Positions 34,636-46,382 of a DNA stretch of 64,000 nt are shown in pieces (position 1 is the stretch's first letter; the number at the start of each line of letters is the position of its first letter). Both the position numbers and the translations under genes were made by a program. This DNA is from Paratinospora sagittata (taxonomy: Eukaryota; Streptophyta; Magnoliopsida; Ranunculales; Menispermaceae). The notes beneath the pieces were generated by a model. The model worked only from the letters and a program-made list of their open reading frames with translations. It did not search any database and had not been told where the DNA came from. Where the stretch lies: contig CM069606.1 in the NCBI GenBank assembly GCA_035771175.1, forward strand, positions 35,990,816-36,054,815, written 5' to 3'.

Positions 34636-36509
34636 TGCAATTATTTTTTTTAAGATCTATTGATTTATAATCACCCTTTTTTTTTAAATCTGCATGTTTA
34701 TGCTTAACCATGACAAATGTAAAGAAGGCATTTGTCAAATATATCCTAAAGAACTAAACTCAACTAACTTAACAAAACCTTTTTCCTAATTACATGGATA
34801 TATTCATGTCATAGTTGCTTAGAAGCCAATCTAAACCCCCAAAGGGAAGTATAGTCTTGACTCAACTTCTCTCAAAAGACAAACAGCAGGCATTCCATTC
34901 ACACAAACTGAACATGGTTAAACCAGGGAGTTTTTGTTTGTGTACAGCACATGTTAATTAACAAGATTTCAGTCAATCAGGGATGATTTAAAAAGAAACC
35001 CAAACTATAAGACAAATTGGGTTTATTGAGAAAGACAAATGCTAAACGTACGTGGCCTCCAATGAAATTCTCACCACAAATTACATGACTAGTGAGGTGG
35101 CTTTTGAGGTGGCCTAGTTTTGTTGGTTACGTTGACAAGTTCAAAAATTTTCAACCCACTACCGGTAGTTAATGCCAAACGTAAAGTGCGACCCTAAAGG
35201 CTTTCTTTTTGCTAAAAAACTATTTTTATTTTTATTTTTTAACAAAAAAAATGATTTTAGTATTACATTTTACAATTACTTTCTTATTTGTATAAAAACA
35301 ATTTTATTACTTAATAAAAATTAATTTTCTTATTATTAAATAAAAAAAATTGTTTTTGATAAAAAATAATGTCATTGTCTTAATAAAATAATTTTAATTC
35401 TAATAAAAATTAATTTTAATATTTTAATAAAATTACTTTTAATAATTAAAAATATTATTTTTATAAAATAACAAGTTTATATTACTATCGCTTAAAAATA
35501 ATATTATTTTTTAATTAAATTATTTTTAATAAAATAATTCTACTATTTTAAAAAGCTAATTCTATTAGTTTTGGTAAAATTATTATTATAAAAAAACTTA
35601 ATTTATCATATTTTTAGTACTAAATTGTTTTTAATAAACAATAAATTTACTTTTTGATAAAAAAATAATATTATTCCTCTAATAAAAGTAATTTTATTAC
35701 TTTAGAAAAATACTTTTATTATTTTAAATAAAAATTAATTAAATTATTTTTATTTATAATAATAATAATTTATCATCAAAGATTATGTTTTTCATACTTT
35801 AGTGTGGCATATATTTTCTGCAGTGAATACTTAAAACAAATTCATGAAAAATTTAGAAATATAAACGAGGATGCACTGCTATGGCCAAATAACACTGAAA
35901 GAAAAAAACAAGAACCCATTTCTATTAATCAACCTAAAACAATGTTCCATTACATAATTAAAGACAAAAACTTTATAATTCAACATGCAAACAACAAAGC
36001 TCTACCATCTCAATTTGAAAACCACTTCTGCAAAGCACCTCACATCACATCGCCTTCTTTGTTACTACCATGTCTTTTCCATCAAACGTGGGCATTGTAA
36101 AATGGTCGTAATTTATAATATGTTAACTCGATCAACACATAGATGAGGAAATCATAATTATAATGTACAAACCGTAATACCTAGGAGCTACCAACATTAT
36201 GCATCAAGTCTAGAAAAGAAGACTAATGAAAGTTATAGATGCCTTGGTTGCTCCATTGTGATTGATATGAAACTTGCGAAGATACCATCATGTCCTGTAT
36301 TGAAATAAGGTTGTCAAAACTTTGAGCCAAATAAGTGAATTAGTTTATAAGTATTTTAATTACCAAATGACTTGATGCTACATTGGTGACTTCATGATTG
36401 TCACTGTACTAAAGTTGGTGAACATCCTAAAAATTGTTCCCTCCACTATTATTTTGTATAAATAAATAAATAATAAAAGTAAAGTATGTCAAATAAATGT
36501 CATAAAGCA
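34636..36509. other. AT-rich spacer, unit B
   Basis: Matches 3402-5270 with small indels and scattered substitutions. No gene supported. An open frame at 35804-36100 is low-complexity, is broken in unit A and is not considered real. Confidence 0.6.
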
Positions 36510-36682
36510 TTTCAAACTCTTCAATCTCCAAACAATTAACCAAATGATTGTGTTCAAGGTTCACACTTATCAAGTGCCACAAACCATATCTGACGTGAGC
36601 CTAACAGTTATTTGAGCTTTACAATTACACTTTGATGTAATTGTGTTTATGTACTTGTTCTTATGCTTTTGATCACATTTAC
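36510..36682 (-). pseudogene. FRS-like gene remnant, unit B (mostly deleted)
   Basis: Only the stretch coding LEHNHLV and the zinc-binding part (KCNCKAQ, CDQKHK) remains, at about 36541-36682, next to the solo LTR. The transposase region present in A and C is gone. The junction (36510-36540) is made of two short pieces copied out of order from the deleted region. The FRS N-terminal half beyond the LTR is also missing in this unit. Confidence 0.7.
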
Positions 36683-38778
36683 TGTAACATCTCGTACCTC
36701 TAGTCAAAATTTTATGTCGACTTGTACATATTGTCAGACGTATTTATACGCATGTTGATGACCGTAAATTATTGTATTTGTATGCACTCTAGGGTAATAG
36801 GAATCCCGAGACCCTAGTTGTAACATTGGAGGCATGATACTTAGGAAATTCACTTTGGACACCAAGGAGCGCGCTCCAGTGTTGGCAAACAGAGAGTGAA
36901 AGTTTGAGCTTGAGTAGAAGTACACTCCTTAGGGAGAAGCGCACTTTAGTGGTGGAAATCGAAGAGCATGCATTCTGAAAATCTACAGAGAAGCGTGCTC
37001 CCCTGCAGAGAAGCGCGCTCTTTGCGGGGAAACAAAGACCAAATTTGTTTCTGGGCAACAAGGAGCGCGCTCTTGAGCCTTCTGATAATTTTTTTTTATA
37101 AGTCGTTAAAGCAGTTTGCACGTAAATAAAAGAGGTTTCTAGCCCATTCTTAGCTCATTTGAGCTGGTTTGAGTTCTAAAGAAAGGGAAAATGAAGGGGA
37201 AAAGGAGAACGAAGAGCTAGGGTAGCAATTTTGAGGCTCCGGTAAGTGATTTTTAGCTCAAAACTTGCAAATTTTCATTCCTTTCTTTGATTTGTTCAAC
37301 ATATATGAAGTTGAACGGATTTGGTGATGGTTGAACAAAATTGTGATGGCCTGGGGTTGGCCAAATCTGTGGCTTTTGCATTTAATTATGTTTTTAATGG
37401 GTTCTTGATGGAAATTAAGATTATGGCATGTAAAATCTACAGGGAAATTGGTGTTGAATTGAGGGTACACCCAAACCTTGTTGTATACAAAAACAGCTAA
37501 GGGTTTGAGGATGTTCAAATGGGTGTTTATGAGATTTAAATGATGAATCTTGACTTAAATAGGTTCTATTAGGATGTGTACATAAATTGGAGGAAATTGA
37601 TGTTTTGTGTTGGGAATGTCCCAACTAGGGCCTGTTTAAGTTGGAGTGGGAGTTTTGTGTGTTGTAGCTAGAAATTGTAGTTGAATGTGAATTATATTGT
37701 GATATGTACAGATTGTCATTGAGAAAGTGGCTGGATCTTGAGTGATTAGCTGGAAATCTATGAACAACTTGTGTAGGGGCTATAAAGGTGTACTTTGATG
37801 AGTGGGAAAGCGTAGGATTGTACCCATTGTGAGTATTTCTTACTTTTGGTTTTATGTATGGTATTATATGTATAAATTCAATTAGTTAAATGTAAGCATG
37901 ATATTGTACTTACATATGTGTTTTAAATACATGAAATAGTTTTAGTAATGGAGCATGTCTTGGGATCTATTGAATAGGTCACCGACATGAGAAGCCCTCC
38001 TAAGAGAATCCGATTGGCTAGGATCTATAAATGGCAAAAGTAGGGACGGTGCACTCCTTGGGTATAATGAGGGGAAGAAGCACTTACTTTCCTAAGATCT
38101 ATGAATGGATAAATTGAAGACTGTGCACTCCTTATCGATGCATGATGAGGGGCAAATGCGCATAATTACCTAAAAGGTGGGAGATGGACAGTATGGTCTT
38201 ATACTGAGATTTGCATTGTTGTGAAAATGCATGAATATGATGAAACATATATTGATCATGTATTCATAACTGATTAACTTGCTTGCATCATGATATAAAT
38301 ATTGTTTTAATGTCATGTTTTGTTATCAATGCATATGCAATGTCATAGGTAGAATATTCACTAGGCTAGTTGTTGCTCAACCCAAACTCTCAATCTTTTC
38401 AGGGCAAGACATCAAGGGCAAAGGCAAGATTTAGGAGATGTAACTACGATCTTTGATAAATGTATGCATTTATATATTTGTGGAGTTTTGGGAAGTCATT
38501 ATGTATTTTGTTTACATATACATGACACTATGTAACGTATTTATAATTTAGATGAGTGTGTGGACATGTGTATAAAGATGAACGACTAAGTTGTTATGTG
38601 AAATGGATAAAATGGAATGGTTTGATAATATGTTATTATTAGTGGATGGAAGAATTTTTAGGATGATATTGTATGATATGAAAATGGATGATTCAGTGTG
38701 TGGATAGGTTAGGATGACAGGGTATCAAGTACTTCTAGGTGTGGCGTATGTGGTATTTTGTGTCGGTCGTAACGTCAC
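36683..38778. mobile_element. Solo LTR (about 2.1 kb), unit B
   Basis: The same insertion as 6264-8286, with the fuller palindrome region (about 36935-37080, GAAGCGCGCTC repeats). The right end is fused directly to the copia at CACCATA, so its right target repeat is lost. Confidence 0.7.
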
Positions 38779-38805
38779 CATACAGTCAACAATCTTAAGA
38801 CAATT

Positions 38806-39529
38806 ATGCTAATGGAGATAGACTTTGTCCCTAAACCAACTACTACTTCTATGAAACCTGAGAAGCCAGAGAAGTTCGCTAGCACTGACTTCAAAAGTTG
38901 GCAACAGAAGATGTTAGTTTACCTGACCACCCTCAACTTGGGAAAGGTGCTAAATGAAGACGAACCTGAACTGAGAGATGATGAAACTGACAAACATGTT
39001 ATTGCTGCAATTCAAGCATGGAGACACTTTGATTATCTATGCAAGAATTATATTCTGAATGGGCTAGAAAATACACTGTATAATGTGTGTAGTACTGTTC
39101 GTACTGCCAAGGAACTCTGGAATTCTTTGGATAAAAAATACAAGACTGAAGATGCTGGCCAAAAGAAATTTGTGGTCAGCGGGTTCCTTGATTACAAGAT
39201 GGTGGACTCAAAGATTGTGTTGGATCAAGTTCAAGAGTTACAGATTATTCTCCATGAGATTCATGCAGAAGTTGCCACCTACTTGGAAAGATTTCAAGAA
39301 CTATCTCAAGCACAAGCGTAAGGACATGGGACTTGAGAACCTTATTATCAGATTGTGGATTGAACAAGACAATAAGAGTCAAGACAAGAAAACTAGAGAC
39401 CATACAGAGTCTAAAGTTAACCTTGTGGAAGGAAAGCACACCATGAATAAGAAGCGCAAGCACACTGGTGATAGTCAGGCCAAAAAGAAAGGCAAATCTC
39501 ATAAGTTCAATGGCAAGTGCTATAATTGA
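38806..39529 (+). pseudogene. Copia gag (UBN2-type), unit B
   Basis: 171 residues are open from MLMEIDFVPKP, without the early stop of copy A (LNEDEPEL). The same frame change as in A and C occurs after QIILHEIHAE, and the C-terminal part is in the next frame (WKDFKNYLKHKRK). A stop follows CYN at the zinc knuckle. Confidence 0.8.
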
Positions 39530-39562
39530 TAAAAACAAGGGCACAAAGCCAAAGATTTTCGA

Positions 39563-40306
39563 TTGAAAGGCAAGTCCAAGAACGATCAAGTCAATATGAC
39601 CGAGGAGAAGACTGAAGATGTAACTGACCTGATGTTATATGCTGTGGTATTTGAAGCCAACATTGTTGATGAACCCAGAGAGTGGTGGATTGATACTGAA
39701 GCCACCCGACATGTCTGTGCTGATAAGAACATGTTTTCCTCTTATACAACAATAAGATGACGTAATCTAATCATGCGCAATTCAGCAATTTCAACAATAA
39801 CAGGTCTTGGGAAGGTGGTTCTCAAGATGACCTCAGGAAATGAACTCACCTTGATCGATGTGTTGCATGTACCTGACATCCGGAATAATGTTTCAGGCTC
39901 ACTGTTAAGCAAAAGTGGTTTTAGGATGGTCTTTGACTCTAATAAATTTGTACTTTCCTAAAATAGTGTATTTGTGGAAAAATGGTACTTAGAAAGGGGA
40001 TTATTCAAAATGAATATAATGCCTGTAATCCGCAACTTTGAAGATAATAAAGATTCATCTTCTGTTTATTTTTTGGAGTCTTCTTGTTTATGGCATGATA
40101 GATTAGGACATGTTAATTTTAATTCATTACGAAAATTGATGAATTTAAAATTATTACCTAACTGTCAAATTGAGCCAAATCATAAGTGTGAAATATGCGT
40201 TGAGGCAAAGTTAACTAAAACACCATTTCATTTAGTTGAAAGAAACACTGAACCTCTAGACTTAATTCACAGCGATATATGTGACTTAAAGTGTTGGGGT
40301 GTTTAG
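39563..40306 (+). pseudogene. Copia protease and pre-integrase region, unit B
   Basis: WWIDTEATRHVC carries Glu for the Gly of the DTGA catalytic loop, so the protease is likely dead. Stops at the same places as copy A split the frame. The pre-integrase part ([25 protein letters not shown]) ends at ICDLKCWGV, with the integrase core missing. Confidence 0.8.
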
Positions 40307-41560
40307 CTAAGGTAGCAATACCTTAACCTAAAAGGGTTAAGATAGGGCCTAAAACCATTGATTGTATATTCATTGGTTATGTTCATAACAGTAGTGCATA
40401 TAGGTTCCTTGTATACAAATCAGATTTTTATGATATACATGTGAATAAAATTATGGAATCTAGAAATGCGTCAAGTTTTTAGCATATTTTTCCAAATAAA
40501 AATACGCAAGAGCTAAGTTTCAATAAAAGAATTTCTGACACTGCAAATAGCAGTAGTAATCCTTCAGATAAAAATTTTATAGGATGAACCTAAACGTAAT
40601 AAAAAGGCTAAACTTGCAAAGTCTTTTGGTCCTGATTTTCTAACGTATATGTTAGAAAGTGAACCTCAAACTTTTAAAGAGGCAAGGTCAACACCCGAAG
40701 CTCCATACTGGAAGGAAGCAATAAATAGTTAAATTGAATCAATCATGCACAATCATACCTGGGAATTGGTAGATTTACCATCAAGTATGACGCCTTTAGG
40801 GTGTAAATAGATTTTAAAAAAAAAATTAAAGGTTGACGATTCAATTGATAAATATAAGGCTAGGTTGGTAGCCAAGGGATTTAAACAAACAGAGGGCCTT
40901 GATTTCTTTGATACATATTCACCGGTAACTAGAATAACATCCAGAAGAATGTTAATTGCTATTGCTACAATAAACAATCTTGAAATTCGTCAAATGGATG
41001 TTAAGACAGCTTTCTTAAATGGTGAATTAGAAGAAGAGATATATATGCAACAACCTGAAGGATTCGTTGCATCTGGACAAGAACGTAAGGTGTGTAGACT
41101 TGTTAAATCATTATATGAATTAAAACAAGCACCACAACAATGGCATATTAAATTTGACAATGTCATGTTGTCCAATGGTTTTAAAATCAATGAATATGGC
41201 AAATGTGTATATGTCAAAAACACACCAAAGGGCTATGTCATAGTGTGCCTTAACGTAGATGATATGTTGATTATAGATAATAATAAAGCTATAATCAAGT
41301 TTACCAAGAAAATGTTGACTAGACATTTTGATATGAAAGATATGGGCATTGCTGGTGTTATTTTAGAGATTAAAATTTCTAAAATATTTGATGGATTAGT
41401 CTTGTCTCAATCTCATTATATTGAGAAAATATTGATTAAGTTCAATAAATATGATACTAGTCCTATAAAAACACCAATAGATGTGAATTTACATCTTATC
41501 AAGAATAAAGGGCAACCCAAAAATCAATTAGAATATTCACGTATATACTTGGTAGTCTAA
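40307..41560 (+). pseudogene. Copia reverse transcriptase, unit B
   Basis: A 231-residue open stretch from 40865 (MVAKGFKQTEGLDFFDTYSP) to the MITE: QMDVKTAFLNGELEEEIYMQ, KSLYELKQAPQQWH, then CLNVDDMLIIDN. Asn replaces Tyr in the YVDD motif, so activity is doubtful. The upstream part (40560-40860) is frame-broken. Confidence 0.8.
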
Positions 41561-41566
41561 TGTATG

Positions 41567-42267
41567 TAGGGGTGTTCATCGAGACCGACCAAACCGAAAA
41601 ACCGAACCAAACCGATGTGATCGGTTCGGTTTGGTTCGGATTTTGTGAAGTTCGATTCGGTTTTCAATTTAAGGAATGAAAAAAAAATCGATCGGTTTGG
41701 TTCGGTTTTCAGTTTAGACATTGAAAAATCGAATTTAACCCAAATCGAACCGAACTTGAGGGCAATACTGTCATTTCTCCTATAACCCTAAACTTTAAAT
41801 ATGTAGGAACATGATTAAAATATCCTTTAAACTTGCTTTTAATTTTTATTTGTTTAACTATTGGATACTTGGAATTGGACGTGCAGGTACATAAAAAAAT
41901 TGCCTTAAGAAAGGCTTTAAATGAAAAACATGTAGAAATTTTCCATGTCAATCTCTTTCAGTATTCCTATTATTAAATGTAATAATGTGTTTTGTGTTTT
42001 AATTGTAGTGATAAAACTATATATTATATTTTTCAAAGGATTGAATGTGTTTTGAAAAGGTAAAATAGTGTTGAGTATAAAATTTATAACTGTAAAATTG
42101 ACGTAACTAACCCGATCAACCCAAATCGAACAAATTCGGTTCAGTTCGATTCGATTTGAGTATTAGTTTGGCTCGATTTCGATTTCAAAAAACCCAACCC
42201 GAACTAAGTTCGGTTCGGTTTTGATTTTTATCAAAAATCGAACCGAACCGAGATTTGTACACCCTTA
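41567..42267. mobile_element. hAT-like MITE, 701 bp, unit B
   Basis: The same element and site as 15353-16022, flanked by AATGTATG at 41559-41566 and 42268-42275. The right inverted repeat has one change (ACACCCTTA). The subterminal GGTTCGGTT repeats are more complete than in unit A. Confidence 0.85.
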
Positions 42268-42910
42268 AATGTATGTTATGGTATGTACGCGACCTGACAT
42301 AGCATGTGCAATTAATAAATTGAGTCGATTTACAAAAAATCCAGGCAAGGCTCATTGGAAAGCTATGATTAAGGTACTTAGATATCTAAGGTACACACAA
42401 CATTATGAAATGCATTATACAAGATATTCAATTGTTCTAAAAGGATATAGTGATGCAAATTGAATATTTGACTCCAAGAACACAAAATCTACGAGTGGAT
42501 ATGTGTTCACAATTGGAGGAGGAGCGATATCATGGAAATCCTCAAAATAAACATGTATAGCCAAATCCACTATGGAATCTGAATTTATAGCTTTAGAAAA
42601 AGTTGGAGAAGAAGCATAATGGCTTCGTAACTTTTTAGAGGATATTCCATGTTGGTTCAAACCTGTCTCAGCAATATGCATTCATTGTGATAGTATGTCT
42701 GCTATAGCTAGAGCGCAAAATAAGATGTATAATGGTAAGTCAAGACATATACGTCGAAGACACAACACCATTAAACAGTTACTTGAAAATGGAGTAATAT
42801 CCATAGATTATATAAAATCAAAGGACAACCTTGCGGATCCACTAACTAAAGGTTTTCCTAGAGATCAAGTACAATGTTTATCGAGGGGAATGGGTTTAAA
42901 GCCTATTTAA
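42268..42910 (+). pseudogene. Copia RNase H, unit B
   Basis: The most complete RNase H of the three copies: MVCTRPDIACAINKLSRFT, KGYSDAN, ESEFIALEK, HCDSMSAIARAQNKMY, RHIRRRHNTIKQLL and KSKDNLADPLTKG, ending at the TAA near 42908. In-frame stops after SDAN, SSK and EEA break it. Confidence 0.8.
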
Positions 42911-43504
42911 TAGAGGTTCAAACTGGAAACCCAACCTAGATGACTAGAGATCCCAAGAACTAGGTTCAAAAGGGGCAACTAAATTATGAAATCTGGTGTA
43001 GCACTAAGGAAAATCACACTCCTACCCATTCTTATGATACAATAGTTCTGCCTGTAAAATGAGTAAGGATAAGCATTGTTTTTAATGATTCCTACGACAT
43101 ATTAATTATGTGGGGTATAGCAGGGATACTCTTAATAGGACTGGGCCAATTATATGAGGATTTTAAGGCTTGAATTTTCTAAAGCACTCATGAATCCAGG
43201 AGTTGTTTAGGGCCAAAATGAGCACAACCGTGAGAACCAAAATTGTTGTGTGTACATTATTGTCTTGGTTTGCATCAACGGCTGAACAGTTCAAGACATT
43301 GTGTTCGCTGATTAGCTAGCAAATTCGATAGTGTTTCACTAGGGAAGGTTCAAAGCCACAAGTTACCTATCTCGATGCAACTCGTTCCACTAGTACTCTT
43401 TCTAGTGTCTGCATTAATTTTTTTTTCAAAATTACATCAAAAATCCATTTATGTGGGGGATGATAGAAAGTGCAATTAGTTCAATTTCCATTCATGTGGG
43501 GGAT
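42911..43504 (+). other. Copia B 3' non-coding region and polypurine tract
   Basis: Non-coding. It holds the empty site of gypsy A (GATGACTAGAGATCCC near 42940-42955) and ends with TGTGGGGGAT before the LTR. Confidence 0.7.
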
Positions 43505-44098
43505 TGTTGGAAAATGGGCAAATATATGGTTTTTCACCATTTTCAGATAAATATTAAAGTGGGGCCCACAAGTGATTTTGGGTGGATCGAAGTTGATTAT
43601 TAATCTTTGATATGTGAAGATTAAGAATATATAAGTATTTAGCTATTTCCATTTATATATGAATGAGAAATTGAGTCTAAAGTAGCCTATTTGATATGTG
43701 TAAAGTGGTGAAATTTGAAAATAATCTTTTAGTCCCACATGGGAAAGACAGAGTTCTAATTATTTTCTTATAAGTATAGATAGAATACTACACTTGAATT
43801 TCAGCTAACACACACACACACAATGAAGGCTTAGGGGTGATGCTCGCGCACGCATGTGAGAGGGCGAAAGGGCGATTGGGGGTCTTAGGGTACATTGGGC
43901 GCACAACACTTTGCACTTCGCACGTACACATCGTCGATCTTTGATCAGAAGAATGAGATGCGTCCGTGTAAGATCGGATCTGGAACGTCCAGATACGATG
44001 AATGTAGTTATTTGTCTAGGTCTGATGTACGAAGATCCGACGGTGTGGGATCGGATGCTCTGACCGAAACCATCAGATTGCAATCGACTGGATCGACC
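43505..44098 (+). repeat. 3' LTR of copia B, truncated
   Basis: Starts TGTTGGAAAATGGGC and matches 28329-28912, then breaks after GGATCGACCG at about 44098, where a minus-strand gypsy protease sequence begins. Confidence 0.8.
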
Positions 44099-44418
44099 GA
44101 TAAAGGTACAGTGGAAAGTTGTAGTTTGCTGGCTATGTTTTCAGAAATAAAAGACCTTGATGCTCCAGAATCAAACAAGATTTTAACTGTAACATGAAAT
44201 AAAATGAATGTACCTTCCACCACTTCATTTGTACCAACTTCTTGTTCAGGATTTCCTTCTGTCATTGCAAAGACTCTGCCTTGATTTTGGTTTTGGATTT
44301 GGTTCTGATTATAACTCGGACGATTAGCTTGATTTCGTCCTTGCACATTGTTGTTGTTCTGCCAGTTGCCCGGACGAAAATTTTGTCGAACTCCTTGCAT
44401 AGTGCAGTTTCGCGCCAA
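44099..44418 (-). CDS. Gypsy B nucleocapsid end and protease (truncated)
   Basis: The minus-strand frame begins with the last part of the zinc knuckle (ARNCTMQGV) and an Asn/Gln-rich stretch. The protease follows: VKILFDSGASRSFISENIA, with an intact DSGA site. At 44099 the gypsy sequence ends and the frame runs into copia LTR DNA. One stop separates it from the gag frame upstream. Confidence 0.75.
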
Positions 44419-44427
44419 ATGACCAGA

Positions 44428-45579
44428 TCAATTGCATTTGAAGCAAAGGCTCGTATCTACTACTTGGTTTCTATTTTGTTGGGGTGGACGAATATTGTTT
44501 TGCTGCATCTGTTGTCCACCATTATGCCTAGACCCTCCTGACCCGTCGTTGTGATTCTGCCCCCTGTTCCACTGGTTCCCATTGTTGAACTTGTTTCTGT
44601 TCCAATTATTACTATTGCCACCGAAGTTATTCAGATTCTGCCTCTTGTTGTGATTACCCTGGTAATCAAAATTCTGTCCTTGAGGCCTTTTGTTCATGTT
44701 CCGTATTGTTTCTTGTAGGTTCAGTTCCCTTTCTACTAACAGGGCTCGTTCAACTACCTCTTTGTAAGTCTCCAGATTCATTGGAACAACCACCTTTCTA
44801 ATCTCCATTTTGAGACCTTCTGCAAATCTACTAGCTTTCATTTGTTCATTGGCGACCAGTTCACGAGCAAATCTGGAAAGTTCGATAAACTTCGCCTCAT
44901 ATTCTGCCACTGTCATGTTCCTCTGTATCAGTCTCACAAATTCAGATTGTAGCTCTTTTCTGTTCGCTTTGGGAAAGAATTTATCATAAAATATTTCTTC
45001 AAAAGTTGCCCAGGTCATAGTATTTACATCAACTGTAGGACTTTCTTTAACCATTCTCCACCAATGTTTGGCCTCACCTATGAATTGGTGAGCCGCAATT
45101 GCCACCATTCTTGGACCAGTTACTCCCAGAACTTCCAAGTGTTCCTGAACCTCCTGGAACCACTTGTCAGCTTCCCTTGGGTCTGGTTTTCCTTCAAATT
45201 TCGAAGGATGAATACGTTGGAAGTCTTTCAATTGATCTGCCCATTCCTTTTCTTCAGGTCTCCTGATATTTCGAGTTCCTGTTTCATTCTGCACCACAAT
45301 TGTTGGATTCAGTAGAGGTTGAGGCATCTGTCTGGTCACCTGTTCCATGACTTGCCTCACAAATTCAGCCATCATCTCTGGTCCCAAAACAATTCCAGGG
45401 GTTGGAACTGTTATAGGTTGGACGTTCTCTATTCCAGCAGAGTCAACATTCACTGTTTGATTTGCATGTTCTTGCTCCGTCGGCTGAGATTCGGATGTCG
45501 ATTGTGTCTGCACAGCTGGATCAGTGTCCCTTACGAGATCACTCACAGACCTTGTGTTCCTTCTTCGAGGTGCAACCAT
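44428..45579 (-). CDS. Gypsy B gag (383 aa)
   Basis: An intact minus-strand frame from MVAPRRRNTRSVSD. It has an acidic/Gln-rich N-terminus, the retrotransposon gag domain (HPSKFEGKPDPREADKWFQE, FIGEAKHWWRMV, FYDKFFPKANRKELQSEF, MTVAEYEAKFIELSRFA), an Asn/Gly-rich basic region, and CFKCN at the zinc knuckle. There one stop interrupts CX2CX4HX4C (the rest is SGHLARNC). Apart from that stop, gag and protease look whole, so the element was active fairly recently. The gag start lies about 790 bases from the primer site. Confidence 0.85.
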   Translation of the reverse strand: MVAPRRRNTRSVSDLVRDTDPAVQTQSTSESQPTEQEHANQTVNVDSAGIENVQPITVPTPGIVLGPEMMAEFVRQVMEQVTRQMPQPLLNPTIVVQNETGTRNIRRPEEKEWADQLKDFQRIHPSKFEGKPDPREADKWFQEVQEHLEVLGVTGPRMVAIAAHQFIGEAKHWWRMVKESPTVDVNTMTWATFEEIFYDKFFPKANRKELQSEFVRLIQRNMTVAEYEAKFIELSRFARELVANEQMKASRFAEGLKMEIRKVVVPMNLETYKEVVERALLVERELNLQETIRNMNKRPQGQNFDYQGNHNKRQNLNNFGGNSNNWNRNKFNNGNQWNRGQNHNDGSGGSRHNGGQQMQQNNIRPPQQNRNQVVDTSLCFKCN

Positions 45580-46367
45580 CTATAAAATTTCAACTCATCT
45601 TTAGTACTACAGGAGATAATTATTTCCGGTTAGGGTTACTCTAGATTCAGAATTCTAAGTTCTCGAAAATAAAATGATCCTATTGATTCAGTTTCTAGGT
45701 TTCATAAAATTTTGACAATCCATGATTGTCACAGGGTACAGGATTTGGTTTTGATACAAGTAAACAAGACAAGCAAACAAACAAACAACATACCACACAA
45801 CAATGGTATAAAGAAAATTCCCAAACTTTCACTTATACCCTCCGTATTCAAGTGTCCCATACCACTCTAGCCCGATGATATAAGCTTCCATAAAGAAACT
45901 TCAATACACCCAAACAATGCGCAAATGTCCTACCAACTAAGGCTTCCCCGGTACCCACTATGTCCAAGCTGTCCCATACCAGTTGAACGTAGCGATACAA
46001 GCTCGTCCAGAGTTGTTAGTCATTCACCAAACATGGTCTGCTAGTCTCCAAGATCAAGACTCCTCAAATACCCTTAAATTCCTCCACGTCCCATACCGCT
46101 TTGGAACCAAGAATAAAAGATTCATCCTGATCTCAGATTCTAACCAAACAGTTTTCATACAAGTTCTTGTCTCTAACCGATGTCCTAAAAGTTTTGAGTT
46201 TGTTAGACCCACTGTACTTTCATTCCCGATATTACGTTATAAAGTTTATGATTGACATATTTATCTAGTTCAAGTTGGACCCTAATCTCATAAAGATTTG
46301 ATACCTACTCACTGATACTAAGCTTCTCATAATTCGTTGTAACACTTCCCATGATCTGAAGCCTAAA
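45580..46367 (-). other. Gypsy B leader between primer site and gag
   Basis: About 790 bases without a supported gene, in the usual place of a chromovirus 5' untranslated region. ACAAACAAACAAAC repeats are at about 45765-45790. Confidence 0.55.
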
Positions 46368-46379
46368 GCTCTGATACCA
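46368..46379 (-). other. Primer-binding site of gypsy B (tRNA-iMet)
   Basis: The minus strand reads TGGTATCAGAGC, the perfect initiator-Met primer-site sequence, three bases after the LTR end. Confidence 0.9.
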
Positions 46380-46382
46380 AAC

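Larger units (their letters stand above)
38779..44098 (+). mobile_element. Ty1/copia retrotransposon, unit B, 5' LTR deleted
   Basis: Begins inside the last bases of the 5' LTR (CATACAGTCAACAATC) and runs through gag (38806-39529), protease and pre-integrase (39563-40306), RT (40307-41560), MITE (41567-42267), RNase H (42268-42910), 3' non-coding part and polypurine tract. A 3' LTR starts at 43505 and is cut at about 44098. It has no solo LTR in the RT and no gypsy insertion, so it shows the empty sites of both. Confidence 0.85.

Noticed and set aside
35804..36100. 98-residue + strand open frame in the unit B spacer
   Set aside because: Low-complexity, no recognisable motif, and interrupted at the matching place in unit A.
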